Assembly: GCF_019312585.1 (NCBI RefSeq)
Contig: NZ_JAHWDP010000004.1
Location: 1 to 64,000 of the forward strand
Direction: 5' to 3'
Origin: Halomarinibacterium sedimenti
Lineage (GTDB): Bacteria > Bacteroidota > Bacteroidia > Flavobacteriales > Flavobacteriaceae
DNA: 64,000 nucleotides
Shown piece after piece: positions 43,217-52,420 of this stretch. A model generated the notes under the pieces. The model ran no database searches, was not told the origin of the DNA, and saw nothing but the letters and a program-made list of their open reading frames with translations. Both the position numbers and the translations under genes were made by a program. Within the stretch, counting starts at the first letter, position 1. Each line of letters begins with the position of its first letter.

Positions 43217-43549
43217 ATGAACACACTAAGAAACAAAGTACAGTTGATTGGAAACCTAGGGAACGACCCAGAAATTGTTACCCTAGAATCAGGTAAAAAG
43301 TTGGCAAAATTCTCTATTGCTACTAATGAAAGTTACAAAAACAACAAAGGTGAACGCGTAACCGATACCCAATGGCACAATGTAGTGGCTTGGGGAAAAA
43401 CGGCCGAAATCATTGAAAGTTTTGTAACCAAAGGAAAGGAAGTTGCCATTGAAGGAAAATTGACCACCCGTTCCTGGGAGGATAAAGAAGGCCAAAAGCG
43501 CTATACTACAGAGGTAGTTTGTAACGAACTCCTAATGTTAGGAAAGTAA
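43217..43549 (+). CDS. ssb: Short single-stranded DNA-binding protein
   Basis: 110 residues consisting of one OB fold: 'NKVQLIGNLGNDPEI' (about 6-20), 'FSIATNESYKNNKGE', 'TQWHNVVAWGKTAEII' (about 52-67) and 'VAIEGKLTTRSW' (about 77-88). The acidic C-terminal tail (DDxPF type) that recruits partner proteins in standard SSB is missing; the protein ends 'ELLMLGK'. It may be a second, specialised SSB, with a tailed copy elsewhere. It has a strong promoter and terminator. Confidence 0.92.
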   Translation: MNTLRNKVQLIGNLGNDPEIVTLESGKKLAKFSIATNESYKNNKGERVTDTQWHNVVAWGKTAEIIESFVTKGKEVAIEGKLTTRSWEDKEGQKRYTTEVVCNELLMLGK

Positions 43550-43570
43550 TTTCTTGTAAATACTGTATAG

Positions 43571-43601
43571 AATTTGGGGCGGCCGTAGGCCGCCCCAAAT
43601 T
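43571..43601. terminator. Strong bidirectional terminator between ssb and the CoA transferase gene
   Basis: AATTTGGGGCGGCC, GTA loop, GGCCGCCCCAAATT: a 14-bp perfect, GC-rich stem followed by T on the plus strand and by T from AATTC... on the minus strand. The plus-strand T tract reaches the last codons of the convergent CoA transferase gene. Confidence 0.9.
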
Positions 43602-43603
43602 TT

Positions 43604-44887
43604 TTAAAGACTATAAAAACGCTCAAAAATATCTTTCTCCAATTGTTCTCTATGATTGGGATGTGCTATCGAGATAAGTTCTTTTGCTCTTTGTTTTAAA
43701 CTCTTACCGTAAAGATTTACCACTCCAAATTCAGTAGCGACATAATGCACGTGGGCTCTAGTAGTAGTTACCCCTGCACCATACTTTAGGTGAGGAACAA
43801 TTTTTGAAATTCCATTTTTAGTAGTAGACGGCATCGCTATAATGGGTTTTCCTCCTTCAGAAAGAGAGGCAGCACGAATAAAATCCATTTGTCCACCAAC
43901 ACCAGAATATTGATAGGGACCAATCGTATCGGCACAAACCTGACCTGTTAAATCAATTTCAATAGCACTATTTATGGCTGTAACCTTTGGGTTTCTTTTT
44001 ATAATTGCGCTATCATTTGTATACCCAGCTTCTTTAAAATGAACTAATGGATTGTCATCAATAAAATCGTATAGTTTTGGGGAACCTATCGCAAAAGTGG
44101 TCACAATTTTACCCGTTTTAATCTCTTTTTCTTCCCCTGTAATAATTCCTTTTTCAATTAATGGGAGCACACCATCCGAAAACATTTCGGTATGTATCCC
44201 AAGACGCTTGTGATTTCCGAGGTTATGTAAAACTGCATTCGGAATATTCCCAATTCCCATTTGTAACGTGGCACCGTCTTCAATAAGATTAGCCACATGT
44301 TTTCCTATCGCTATTTCAACTTCAGAAGGTATTTGGCTATGTGATTCATGAATAGGTTGATCTATAGATACAGCAAAATCTATCTGACTCGCATGAATAA
44401 TCCCATCCCCATGCGTTCTGGGCACTTTAGGATTTACTAATGCCACGACTTTTTTTGCTTTCTGAACCGCAGGAAGGGTAATATCAACCGAAACTCCTAG
44501 GGAACAATAGCCATGTTTATCGGGTGGTGAAACTTGAATAAATGCCACATCTAATGGAAGAATATTTCTTCGAAATAGCCAATGAATTTCACTTAAAAAA
44601 ATAGGAATATAGTCTCCGTTATTAGTGTTTACACCTTTTCTTACATTGGAGCCTACAAAAAAACTATAAAGTTTAAAAGCCTTATTATAGGGCTCTCTTA
44701 TATACGGAGCATCCCCATCGGTATGGATTTGAACGATTTCAACATCTTTTAGCTCGTTGTATCGTTCGCATAAATGATCAATAAGGTAATTTGGGGTCAT
44801 GGCTGCACCTTGGAAAAATACTCTATCTCCAGATTTTACAATGCCAACAGCTTCCTCAACAGATACAATCTTTAAATTTTTATTCAT
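43604..44887 (-). CDS. Acetyl-CoA hydrolase/transferase family protein (butyrate/4-hydroxybutyrate CoA-transferase-like)
   Basis: 427 residues. 'RVFFQGAAMTPNYLID' (about 22-37), 'TLQMGIGNIPNAVL' (about 212-225), the catalytic Glu in 'TAINSAIEIDLTGQV' (about 309-323) and 'GVGGQMDFIRAA' (about 335-346) are CoA-transferase signatures. It moves CoA between short-chain acids, probably with acetate or acetyl-CoA as one partner. It is a single gene. Confidence 0.9.
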   Translation of the reverse strand: MNKNLKIVSVEEAVGIVKSGDRVFFQGAAMTPNYLIDHLCERYNELKDVEIVQIHTDGDAPYIREPYNKAFKLYSFFVGSNVRKGVNTNNGDYIPIFLSEIHWLFRRNILPLDVAFIQVSPPDKHGYCSLGVSVDITLPAVQKAKKVVALVNPKVPRTHGDGIIHASQIDFAVSIDQPIHESHSQIPSEVEIAIGKHVANLIEDGATLQMGIGNIPNAVLHNLGNHKRLGIHTEMFSDGVLPLIEKGIITGEEKEIKTGKIVTTFAIGSPKLYDFIDDNPLVHFKEAGYTNDSAIIKRNPKVTAINSAIEIDLTGQVCADTIGPYQYSGVGGQMDFIRAASLSEGGKPIIAMPSTTKNGISKIVPHLKYGAGVTTTRAHVHYVATEFGVVNLYGKSLKQRAKELISIAHPNHREQLEKDIFERFYSL

Positions 44888-45003
44888 GGTATTCTATTTA
44901 AAATGCAAAGGTCTAATTTGTAAAAGATTCTTTATATGATATATGTCAGAACCCCTTAAGATTCTTACTTCTTGTTATTTTTTTTAAATATTAAAAGGAT
45001 GCT

Positions 45004-45011
45004 TACCTTTG
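45004..45011 (+). promoter_or_regulatory. Putative -7 element for trhO
   Basis: TACCTTTG (TAnnTTTG), 29 nt before the ATG at 45041. A T-rich run lies at the -33 position without TTTG. Confidence 0.45.
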
Positions 45012-45040
45012 CCCAAAATTAACTCTTAAAGACGTATAGC

Positions 45041-46072
45041 ATGCAACTGTACAATACCTTAAGTGCTAATGAGAGATCTGCATTGTTAGAACAAGCAGGT
45101 GAAGACCGTTTGACACTTTCTTTTTATCAATATGCCTATATAGGCAATCCAGAACTATTTAGAAACCATTTATTTGTCGCTTGGGATGCGATGGACGTCC
45201 TGGGACGTATTTATGTAGCTAATGAGGGAATTAACGCCCAACTTTCGTTACCTGCCAAAAATTTTGAGGATTTTAAATCTTTTTTAGACGGCATTTATTT
45301 TCTTGAAAATGTACGATTGAATATTGCTATTGAACAGGATCTTAAATCTTTTTTAAAATTGAAAATTAAGGTTCGTGATAAAATCGTAGCAGACGGATTA
45401 AACGATGCTACTTTTGATGTGACTAACAAAGGTATCCATCTGGATGCAGTATCGTTTAATCAAATAATTGAAGATCCCGACACTGTTTTAGTCGATATGC
45501 GCAATCACTACGAAAGTGAAATAGGACATTTTAAAAATGCTATCACACCCGATGTGGACACCTTTCGAGATTCTTTAGATATTATTGAAGAAGACCTAAA
45601 AGACCACAAAGAAGATAAGAAGCTAGTGATGTATTGCACAGGGGGTATACGTTGTGAAAAAGCCAGTGCTTATTACAAACATAAAGGTTTTAAAAATGTA
45701 TTTCAGTTAGAAGGAGGTATCATAGAATATGCACGACAAGTGAAAAACTTGGGGCTTGAAAATAAATTTTTAGGAAAAAATTTTGTTTTTGATCATCGCC
45801 GAGGCGAACGCATTAGCGACCACGTTATATCGCAGTGCCATCAGTGCGGTGAAGCCTGCGACACGCATGTAAACTGTGCTAATGAAGCATGTCATTTATT
45901 GTTTATACAATGCGATAACTGTAGAGCACAAATGGAAGAATGTTGTTCGGTTGAGTGTCAAGAAATCATCCAATTGCCTTTAGAAGAACAAAAAGCATTA
46001 CGATCGGGGCTCCATAACAGCAATAAAATATTTAAAAAAGGGCGAAGTGAAAAACTTAGGTATAAAAAGTAG
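45041..46072 (+). CDS. trhO: tRNA uridine(34) hydroxylase TrhO, rhodanese family
   Basis: 343 residues. An N-terminal ferredoxin-like part (about 20-125) precedes the rhodanese domain with 'VDMRNHYESEIGHFKNA' (about 150-166) and the catalytic loop 'YCTGGIRCEKA' (about 197-207). The C-terminal Cys-rich segment ('CHQCGEACDTHVNC', 'CHLLFIQCDNC') likely binds Zn. The enzyme hydroxylates U34 of certain tRNAs using oxygen. Confidence 0.94.
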   Translation: MQLYNTLSANERSALLEQAGEDRLTLSFYQYAYIGNPELFRNHLFVAWDAMDVLGRIYVANEGINAQLSLPAKNFEDFKSFLDGIYFLENVRLNIAIEQDLKSFLKLKIKVRDKIVADGLNDATFDVTNKGIHLDAVSFNQIIEDPDTVLVDMRNHYESEIGHFKNAITPDVDTFRDSLDIIEEDLKDHKEDKKLVMYCTGGIRCEKASAYYKHKGFKNVFQLEGGIIEYARQVKNLGLENKFLGKNFVFDHRRGERISDHVISQCHQCGEACDTHVNCANEACHLLFIQCDNCRAQMEECCSVECQEIIQLPLEEQKALRSGLHNSNKIFKKGRSEKLRYKK

Positions 46073-46097
46073 TGCTGTAAATAGTTTAGAAAAAGCT

Positions 46098-48170
46098 TTA
46101 GTTTATCGTCGCACCATTTTCAACCCCTGCATCATCAGGATTCACAAATACCAATTTCCCATCGGTGTTTTCGGTCATTAAAATCATTCCTTGACTTTCC
46201 ACACCTCGTAAGGCACGAGGTGCTAAGTTGACCAGCACAGTTACTTTTTTACCCACGACTTCTTCTGCCGAAAAACTTTCGGCAATACCCGAAACAATAG
46301 TACGCACATCTATGCCAGTATCCACTTTCAGCACTAATAGTTTATTGGCTTTCGGCATTTTTTCGGCCTCAATAATAGTACCCACACGCATATCCAGTTT
46401 GCTAAAATCATCAAAGGTAATCGTGTCTTTTTGTGGCGTAACTTCCTTGTTCATGGCTTCATTTAATTTTTTTGAGGCTTCTAATTTTGCTAATTGCTGT
46501 TGAATTTGCTCATCTTCAATTTTACTGAAAAGCAATTCACTTTGCCCAATAGTGTGATCTGGTTTAAGTAATTCGGTGTTATCTGAAACGGAATTCCAAG
46601 AAAGAGATTCCTCACCTTCGTTCGGAATGACATTGAGCATGCCTTTCAATTTATTCGAAGTAAACGGCAAAAAGGGTTCACTCAATATTGCCAGGGCAGA
46701 AGCAATTTGTAAGGCAATATACATCACGGTTTGGGTACGGGCTTCGTCTGTTTTAATGGTTTTCCAAGGTTCTTCGTCTGCCAAATATTTGTTTCCCAAT
46801 CGTGCTACATTCATCAATTCGGCTTGCGCTTCACGGAAACGGTATTTTTCAATGGAGCTGGAAATGACTTCAGGATAGGTTTTTAAGGCCGCAAGGGTTT
46901 GTTCGTCCACTTCATTAAACGAAGCTGGTTCTGGAACCACCCCGTTATAATATTTATGGGTTAAAACCGTCACACGATTGATAAAATTTCCGAAGATCGC
47001 TACCAATTCATTATTGTTTCGTGCTTGGAAATCGGACCAAGTAAAGTCGTTGTCTTTGGTTTCAGGAGCATTGGCAGTTAACACATAGCGCAACACATCC
47101 TGCTGATTGGGAAACTCCTCCAAATATTCGTGCAACCACACCGCCCAGTTTTTACTGGTAGAAATTTTGTTGCCTTCGAGGTTTAAAAACTCGTTGGCAG
47201 GAACATTATCCGGTAGAATGTAACTGCCTTCGGCCTTCAACATACTTGGGAAAATAATACAGTGAAATACAATATTGTCTTTCCCAATAAAATGAAGCAA
47301 TTTGCTATCCTTGTCTTTCCAATAGGGTTCCCAATCTTTTCCGACGCTATTTGCCCATTCTTTGGTAGAGGAAATATACCCAATAGGCGCATCGAACCAA
47401 ACATACAATACTTTTCCTTCGGCGCCTTTTACAGGAACAGGAATTCCCCAATCTAGGTCGCGAGTCACGGCACGAGGACGCAATCCGTCGTCAATCCAAC
47501 TTTTGCATTGCCCTAACACATTGGTTTTCCAGTCTTTTTGATGTCCTTTTACTATCCACTCTCGTAACCAACTTTCATATTGGTCTAAGGGTAAAAACCA
47601 GTGTTTGGTTTCTTTTAAAACAGGTTTATTTCCGGAAATAGCACTCTTCGGATTGATTAAATCGGTAGCATTATGCGAAGTACCACAACGCTCACATTGG
47701 TCGCCATAGCTTTCTTCATTTCCACATTTTGGGCAGGTCCCAATGACAAAACGATCGGCTAAAAATTGCTGAGCCTCCTCATCGTATAATTGCTGGGTAA
47801 CTTCTTCAATAAATTTTCCGTCGTCGTACAGTATTTTGAAAAACTCGGAAGCCGTTTCATGATGAATCTTCGCTGAAGTTCTTGAATAGTTATCGAATGA
47901 AATTCCGAAGTCTTCAAACGATTTTTTGATAATGGCATGGTATTTATCCACCACCTGCTGCGGCGTAATACCTTCCTTTTTTGCTTTAATGGTAATAGGG
48001 ACACCATGTTCATCGCTTCCGCAAACAAATAAAACATCTTTATTTTGAAGTCTTTGGTAACGGGCATAAATATCGGCAGGCACATACACTCCTGCTAAAT
48101 GTCCAATGTGAACCGGCCCATTGGTGTACGGAAGGGCGGCAGTAATGGTATATCTTTTTGGATTGCTCAT
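46098..48170 (-). CDS. metG: Methionyl-tRNA synthetase
   Basis: 690 residues from the ATG at 48170 (an upstream in-frame start would only add an unneeded MYFCHLIQT). '[16 protein letters not shown]' holds the HIGH motif (21-24). Zn ligands '[18 protein letters not shown]' are at about 147-164, and the KMSKS equivalent is 'KISTSKN' (about 336). A C-terminal tRNA-binding EMAP-like domain ('[24 protein letters not shown]') spans about 590-690. The linker region carries a repeat-derived insertion, at 46598-46634. Confidence 0.97.
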   Translation of the reverse strand: MSNPKRYTITAALPYTNGPVHIGHLAGVYVPADIYARYQRLQNKDVLFVCGSDEHGVPITIKAKKEGITPQQVVDKYHAIIKKSFEDFGISFDNYSRTSAKIHHETASEFFKILYDDGKFIEEVTQQLYDEEAQQFLADRFVIGTCPKCGNEESYGDQCERCGTSHNATDLINPKSAISGNKPVLKETKHWFLPLDQYESWLREWIVKGHQKDWKTNVLGQCKSWIDDGLRPRAVTRDLDWGIPVPVKGAEGKVLYVWFDAPIGYISSTKEWANSVGKDWEPYWKDKDSKLLHFIGKDNIVFHCIIFPSMLKAEGSYILPDNVPANEFLNLEGNKISTSKNWAVWLHEYLEEFPNQQDVLRYVLTANAPETKDNDFTWSDFQARNNNELVAIFGNFINRVTVLTHKYYNGVVPEPASFNEVDEQTLAALKTYPEVISSSIEKYRFREAQAELMNVARLGNKYLADEEPWKTIKTDEARTQTVMYIALQIASALAILSEPFLPFTSNKLKGMLNVIPNEGEESLSWNSVSDNTELLKPDHTIGQSELLFSKIEDEQIQQQLAKLEASKKLNEAMNKEVTPQKDTITFDDFSKLDMRVGTIIEAEKMPKANKLLVLKVDTGIDVRTIVSGIAESFSAEEVVGKKVTVLVNLAPRALRGVESQGMILMTENTDGKLVFVNPDDAGVENGATIN
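46598..46634. repeat. Intergenic-type short repeat carried in frame inside metG
   Basis: On the minus strand it reads ATGTCATTCCGAACGAAGG and continues TGAGGAATCTCTTTCTT, close to a short repeat I know as frequent between genes in Bacteroidota ('GTCATTCCGA(A/G)CGAAG...GAGGAATCT'). Here it encodes residues around [11 protein letters not shown], in a linker between the anticodon-binding and tRNA-binding parts of MetG, without breaking the frame. Confidence 0.5.
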
Positions 48171-48186
48171 CGTCTGTATTAAGTGG

Positions 48187-48194
48187 CAAAAATA
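48187..48194 (-). promoter_or_regulatory. Putative -7 element for metG
   Basis: Minus-strand TATTTTTG (TAnnTTTG), 17 nt before the chosen ATG at 48170. It lies partly within the longer frame, supporting the shorter start. Confidence 0.45.
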
Positions 48195-48210
48195 CACATT
48201 TTAAAAACTA

Positions 48211-48240
48211 AAAAAGCATTCCTAATGTGAGAATGCTTTT
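48211..48240 (-). terminator. Terminator after the DUF1501 gene
   Basis: AAAAAGCATTC, 9-nt loop, GAATGCTTTT: on the minus strand a 10-bp stem followed by T, 21 nt after the stop codon of the DUF1501 gene and upstream of metG. Confidence 0.8.
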
Positions 48241-48260
48241 CAAATTTATGTGCTTTAGAC

Positions 48261-49889
48261 TTATTTAATCATTAATGATTTACTATAATGTTGCCCACCT
48301 ATACTTATTCGGTAAATGTATTGCCCAAAGCTTAATCGCTTGCCAAGGGCTTCTTTAATATCGATACTATGCCTGCCTTCGAAAAAGAGTTTGTTGGCTA
48401 TGGTTCCAATTTCGCGTCCCACTAAATCATACAAGACAATGGTGCCGCGTCCTGCGGACGGGACATTCAATTCAAGATACACAGTATTATTTTTATAGAC
48501 AGGAACGTGTGAAAATCGATTTACATTACTGAAGTCATTTGTAGATAGTGTTTCACATTCTATTCCTAAATCTAATATTTCGTAGGATTGATTTAAAAGG
48601 ATGGTGTTTATCACCGAAGGATCTAAACAAAACCAGTTGGTTAACACCGAATTGTACACATCTCTAAAGTCGTTTGTTGGGATTAAATTATCGTTAGCAT
48701 CCCATTCGTTAATGTCGGGATGTTCGCCTACAAAACCACTTCCGTTTAGGCCTGCACCAAAAAGCATCACAGGCGAAGCTGCGCCGTGGTCTGTTCCGTC
48801 CGATCCGTTTTCGTAAGGTCTTCGTCCAAATTCTGAAATGGTCATCCCTAAAACTTTGTCATCCATTCCTGAAACAGCTAAATCTTCATAAAAAGCTTTA
48901 ATGGAATTTGATAAATCTTGTAATAATTCCTGGTGTCTTTCTGGCTGATTGGCATGAGTATCAAAACTTCCTAAGGAAACCATATACACTTTGGTGCCTA
49001 ATCCCCCTTTTATAAGTCGTGCCACTGCTGACAATTGTTGCCCCAAATCGCCTTCACCATAATCAGCATTATTTGAAGCCGCTGTATAGGCATCGTGGAT
49101 AGTTTCGGCATATAAAAACGTCGTGTTTGCTGTTGCTCGCATAAACAGGAGCTTATCTCCATAGACACAGTCTGGAATATTTACCACATCGTGAAGCGTC
49201 CCATTTTCAGCAACGTTTTGTAACTGCTCCAGATTGGCTACCGTAAATGCGTAGTTATTGTTATTTCCATCAAAAATAAGATTGCCTACATTGCCTATTT
49301 GTACCGCAGGTGGAATTTCGGGGGGGTTGATTAAATAATCTGGGTACAAATCTTCAAAATAACGCCCCCACCAGCCTGTAGGTTCTTCATAGGTGTCTGC
49401 GGTAGATGCCCAAATATCTGTAGAGCGAAAATGTGATAGATTTTGTTGCGGATAGCCTACCCCGTGCACCACTTTCATATTTCCATCCCCCCAGACGGAT
49501 TCCAAGGCATTCATATAATTGGGGATGGCAAAATCAGCATTTAAATTGAGTAAATCACTTTGCTGATGGCGTATCGTTGGACGTAAATTGGCGTAGGAGG
49601 CATAATCATACACCGGGACAATGGTATTCAATCCGTCGTTTCCACCTTCTAAGCGAATAATCACCAAAATATGATCATTTTCACTTTGGGCAAGTGCCAC
49701 CGAAAGGGGCGAGGGTTTAGTTGCCGAAACCGTATGGCTTCCCAGCATCATGCTTCCACCACCTACGAGGCCTAAAGCTTGTATAAACGAACGCCGGTTC
49801 CACAATAAATGTTCTTGATCGTGGACGGTTCTTTCGTCTTTAGATTCTTTTTCTTTCTTCTGAAATAAAGGATGATCGTGATTACACAT
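48261..49889 (-). CDS. DUF1501 family secreted protein with T9SS sorting domain
   Basis: 542 residues. An N-terminal cytoplasmic-looking stretch (about 1-30) is followed by 'NRRSFIQALGLVGGGSMMLG' (about 31-50), a Tat-like signal. The DUF1501 domain (about 72-420) contains 'LVIIRLEGGNDGLNTIVP' and 'VLGMTISEFGRRPYENGSDGTDHGAASPVMLFG', an alkaline-phosphatase/sulfatase-like fold of unknown activity. Residues about 455-542 form a T9SS-type sorting domain ('GTIVLYDLVGREIG...GQYIYRISIGGQHYSKSLMIK'). It is preceded at 6 nt by the DUF1800 gene; the two families are usual partners. Confidence 0.9.
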   Translation of the reverse strand: MCNHDHPLFQKKEKESKDERTVHDQEHLLWNRRSFIQALGLVGGGSMMLGSHTVSATKPSPLSVALAQSENDHILVIIRLEGGNDGLNTIVPVYDYASYANLRPTIRHQQSDLLNLNADFAIPNYMNALESVWGDGNMKVVHGVGYPQQNLSHFRSTDIWASTADTYEEPTGWWGRYFEDLYPDYLINPPEIPPAVQIGNVGNLIFDGNNNNYAFTVANLEQLQNVAENGTLHDVVNIPDCVYGDKLLFMRATANTTFLYAETIHDAYTAASNNADYGEGDLGQQLSAVARLIKGGLGTKVYMVSLGSFDTHANQPERHQELLQDLSNSIKAFYEDLAVSGMDDKVLGMTISEFGRRPYENGSDGTDHGAASPVMLFGAGLNGSGFVGEHPDINEWDANDNLIPTNDFRDVYNSVLTNWFCLDPSVINTILLNQSYEILDLGIECETLSTNDFSNVNRFSHVPVYKNNTVYLELNVPSAGRGTIVLYDLVGREIGTIANKLFFEGRHSIDIKEALGKRLSFGQYIYRISIGGQHYSKSLMIK

Positions 49890-49895
49890 AGCAGG

Positions 49896-51365
49896 TTATT
49901 TTAGTTGAAATTCGGGGATGGTGGCAATATGCACTAATAACAGATACACTTGATAGGGAGCAGACTCCCAATCGAGGTTCCAAAGTCCTTCATCGTAATA
50001 ATTTTGAGGGACTTCCCATTTAAAAATATCGGTTGCAATGTCGTAATCGCTAGCCGTAAAAAGTTCTTTTGCGTTGAGGTAATCGACAATGACTCGAGTG
50101 ATAAATTCTGGGTCAATACTGTCATTACTTAAGTCTCGGGCAAATTCTCTAAAGGTTTCTTCTTGGCCGTTACCAAACAGTGTTCCTAAATAAGCTTCAA
50201 ATAATTGCCATCGCCCGGTTAGGGTTGAAGTGCTTATCCAATCTTCGTCTCGTTGCCAACCCGCTACATTGGGGGGTTGATATAAGCCTTGTCCTAGAGT
50301 CCCTGCGAAGTACAAAAATGCCTCCATGAGCTCATCGTTGTATGGAAATTCACTCTCATTTACAAAATTGAAAATAAGATCGAAAGGACTTTTTATCACT
50401 ACGCCCAATGCTCGTTCGTCAAAAAAATGTTCGCTTTTAAAAAGCTGCTTTAAAACGGGAACCAATTCAAAATTGTTATTGATAAGAGTTTGCGCCAAAG
50501 GCTGAATGATATTGGCTTCAATGGTAGCATCCACATCCGGACTTACAAAATATTGGTATAATTTTCGGCAGATAAAAGGAGCAATTAAAGCGCCTCTTTC
50601 CTGAAAAAGAATATCGATAACATCGTCGTACCCCCAATTCCCTGTTTGCCCAAAAATGGTTTTATCTCCATCTACAAAGGTGCTTGGGTCAAAATATAAT
50701 GGCGCTCCAGGTTCTGTGGTGTGATTATACCCGGTGAGGGCTTTAGAAGTTTCTACAATGTCTGTTTCGGTATAGCCATTTCCTTCTCCCAATGTAAAGA
50801 GTTCGTAAAGTTCGCGGGCATAATTTTCATTAGGTTCTACGTTGGTATTTTCAAACCCATTTAAATAGAGCAACATCGCTGGGGTAATACCAATTTCACG
50901 AACAAAATCTTTAAAATTGCCCAGGGCATGGGTTTCGCAAACCTTGTAATATTGAAATAAATAAGGCGCATAAAAATAGGTGTCTAGCTCGGTAACAAAA
51001 TGATTGAGCCAAAACTCTGTGAGACGTCCGCGTAATTCCTGTGTTATAAAGTTATTCCCCGTTAAAACACGCCACTCTAAGATGTATTGTTCATTTTCTG
51101 TTTCAAAATTTCCGAAATCACTCACTGCATAATAGCCCCAAAAAGGAGCAGGTGTAGCAGGAAGGGTAGCGGCACCATCCACTAGGGTATCTATCAAGTC
51201 ATTGGGTGTTTGCGAAAGCCCGTTATCGATGGTACTTGGAGAGGCACCAAAGCCTACTCTGCGATAGGCATGTTGTACTTTTGAAAATGTCCACGGATTG
51301 GGACCCGAGGGAATATAAGGCGTTAAAGTAGCGGTATTACACGAAGCAGAAGTCAAGGTTTCCAT
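49896..51365 (-). CDS. DUF1800 family protein
   Basis: 489 residues from the ATG at 51365; a TTG four codons upstream is less likely. 'HAYRRVGFGASPSTIDNGL' (about 33-51) and 'LRGRLTEFWLNHFVTELDTYFY' (about 112-133) are family signatures, with 'NYARELYELFTLGEGNGYTETDI' (about 180-202). 'PNVAGWQRDEDWISTSTLTGRW' is at about 365-386. The function is unknown; the family is usually coupled to DUF1501 and exported. No clear signal peptide is present at this start. It heads the two-gene operon. Confidence 0.88.
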   Translation of the reverse strand: METLTSASCNTATLTPYIPSGPNPWTFSKVQHAYRRVGFGASPSTIDNGLSQTPNDLIDTLVDGAATLPATPAPFWGYYAVSDFGNFETENEQYILEWRVLTGNNFITQELRGRLTEFWLNHFVTELDTYFYAPYLFQYYKVCETHALGNFKDFVREIGITPAMLLYLNGFENTNVEPNENYARELYELFTLGEGNGYTETDIVETSKALTGYNHTTEPGAPLYFDPSTFVDGDKTIFGQTGNWGYDDVIDILFQERGALIAPFICRKLYQYFVSPDVDATIEANIIQPLAQTLINNNFELVPVLKQLFKSEHFFDERALGVVIKSPFDLIFNFVNESEFPYNDELMEAFLYFAGTLGQGLYQPPNVAGWQRDEDWISTSTLTGRWQLFEAYLGTLFGNGQEETFREFARDLSNDSIDPEFITRVIVDYLNAKELFTASDYDIATDIFKWEVPQNYYDEGLWNLDWESAPYQVYLLLVHIATIPEFQLK

Positions 51366-51476
51366 AGGCAAGTACAAGATTTTGAGACTTTTAAAGTATA
51401 TAATTCTGTGGGAACTACATAATTAAGACCCAGATTTAACAAAATAGTTTAATTTTATAAAAACAGAAGTCCATTG

Positions 51477-52412
51477 ATGCAAATACCCCCTTATCTAAAA
51501 CGTGGCGATAGCGTTGCCATTGTTTCCACCGCTCGAAAAATTACAAAAGATGAGGTGCAACCGGCGTTAGCATTGTTAAAATCTTGGGGATTGAACCCTA
51601 TTTTAGGTAAGACCATTGGAGCTGAAAGCAACCAATTTGCTGGGGATGATGCCTTGCGAGCCAAGGATTTTCAGGAAATGTTAGATAATACTGAAGTAAA
51701 GGCCATTTGGTGTGCTCGAGGAGGGTATGGAACGGTACGAATGATTGATGCATTGGATTTTTCAAATTTTCTGAAACATCCTAAGTGGATTGTTGGCTAT
51801 AGCGATATTACGGTGTTTCATAACCATATACATACTTTAGGGGTAGTGACACTTCACGCGCAAATGTGTTTGGAAATTGAAAATAAAACGGAAGCCACTC
51901 GCGAAACCTTACGCAAAGCCCTTTTTGGAGAACCTTATAGTATAGAATATGCCCTTCCGGTGGCTTCGAGAACCTCAGCCACCTTACAACGTAGTGGCGA
52001 AGCTCAAGGACCCCTTGTTGGCGGTAACCTTTCGATGTTGTATTCCCTCTGCGGAAGTCCTTCTGCATTAAATACCCAAGGGAAGATTTTGTTTTTAGAA
52101 GACTTGGACGAGCATTTGTACCACGTAGATAGAATGATGCAAAACCTAAAACGCAACGGGATGCTAAAGGAGTTAGCAGGACTTATGGTGGGAGGGATGA
52201 GCGATATGAAAGACCACACACAGGCACACGGATTTGCAACCGATAGACCCTTTGGCAAAACCGCCGAGGAAATTATTTACGATACCGTAAAAGAATATAG
52301 CTACCCCGTTTGTTTTAACTTTCCTGCGGGACATATTAAAGATAACAGGGCGCTGGTGATGGGGCGAATGAGCAATTTAAAAATTGATGAAAAAAGGGTA
52401 TCTTTAAATTAA
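51477..52412 (+). CDS. LD-carboxypeptidase, peptidase family S66
   Basis: 311 residues from the ATG at 51477 (TTG at 51474 is also in frame). Family motifs: 'PPYLKRGDSVAIVSTARKI' (about 4-22), 'IWCARGGYGTVRMID' (about 77-91, Ser/Gly nucleophile region), 'GYSDITVFHNH' (about 106-116), 'LFLEDLDEHLYHVDRMM' (about 204-220) and 'FPAGHIKDNRALVMG' (about 282-296, catalytic His). It trims the terminal D-Ala of murein tetrapeptides during wall recycling. The gene is 8 nt from the next lipoprotein gene. A second, orphan 3' end of the same family lies 1.2 kb downstream. Confidence 0.92.
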   Translation: MQIPPYLKRGDSVAIVSTARKITKDEVQPALALLKSWGLNPILGKTIGAESNQFAGDDALRAKDFQEMLDNTEVKAIWCARGGYGTVRMIDALDFSNFLKHPKWIVGYSDITVFHNHIHTLGVVTLHAQMCLEIENKTEATRETLRKALFGEPYSIEYALPVASRTSATLQRSGEAQGPLVGGNLSMLYSLCGSPSALNTQGKILFLEDLDEHLYHVDRMMQNLKRNGMLKELAGLMVGGMSDMKDHTQAHGFATDRPFGKTAEEIIYDTVKEYSYPVCFNFPAGHIKDNRALVMGRMSNLKIDEKRVSLN

Positions 52413-52420
52413 AACTTGTT

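Noticed and set aside
48449-48465. Short GC-rich palindrome (GTCC tgc GGAC) in the DUF1501 gene as a mobile element
   Set aside because: Only a 5-bp stem inside an unbroken coding frame; could be chance.
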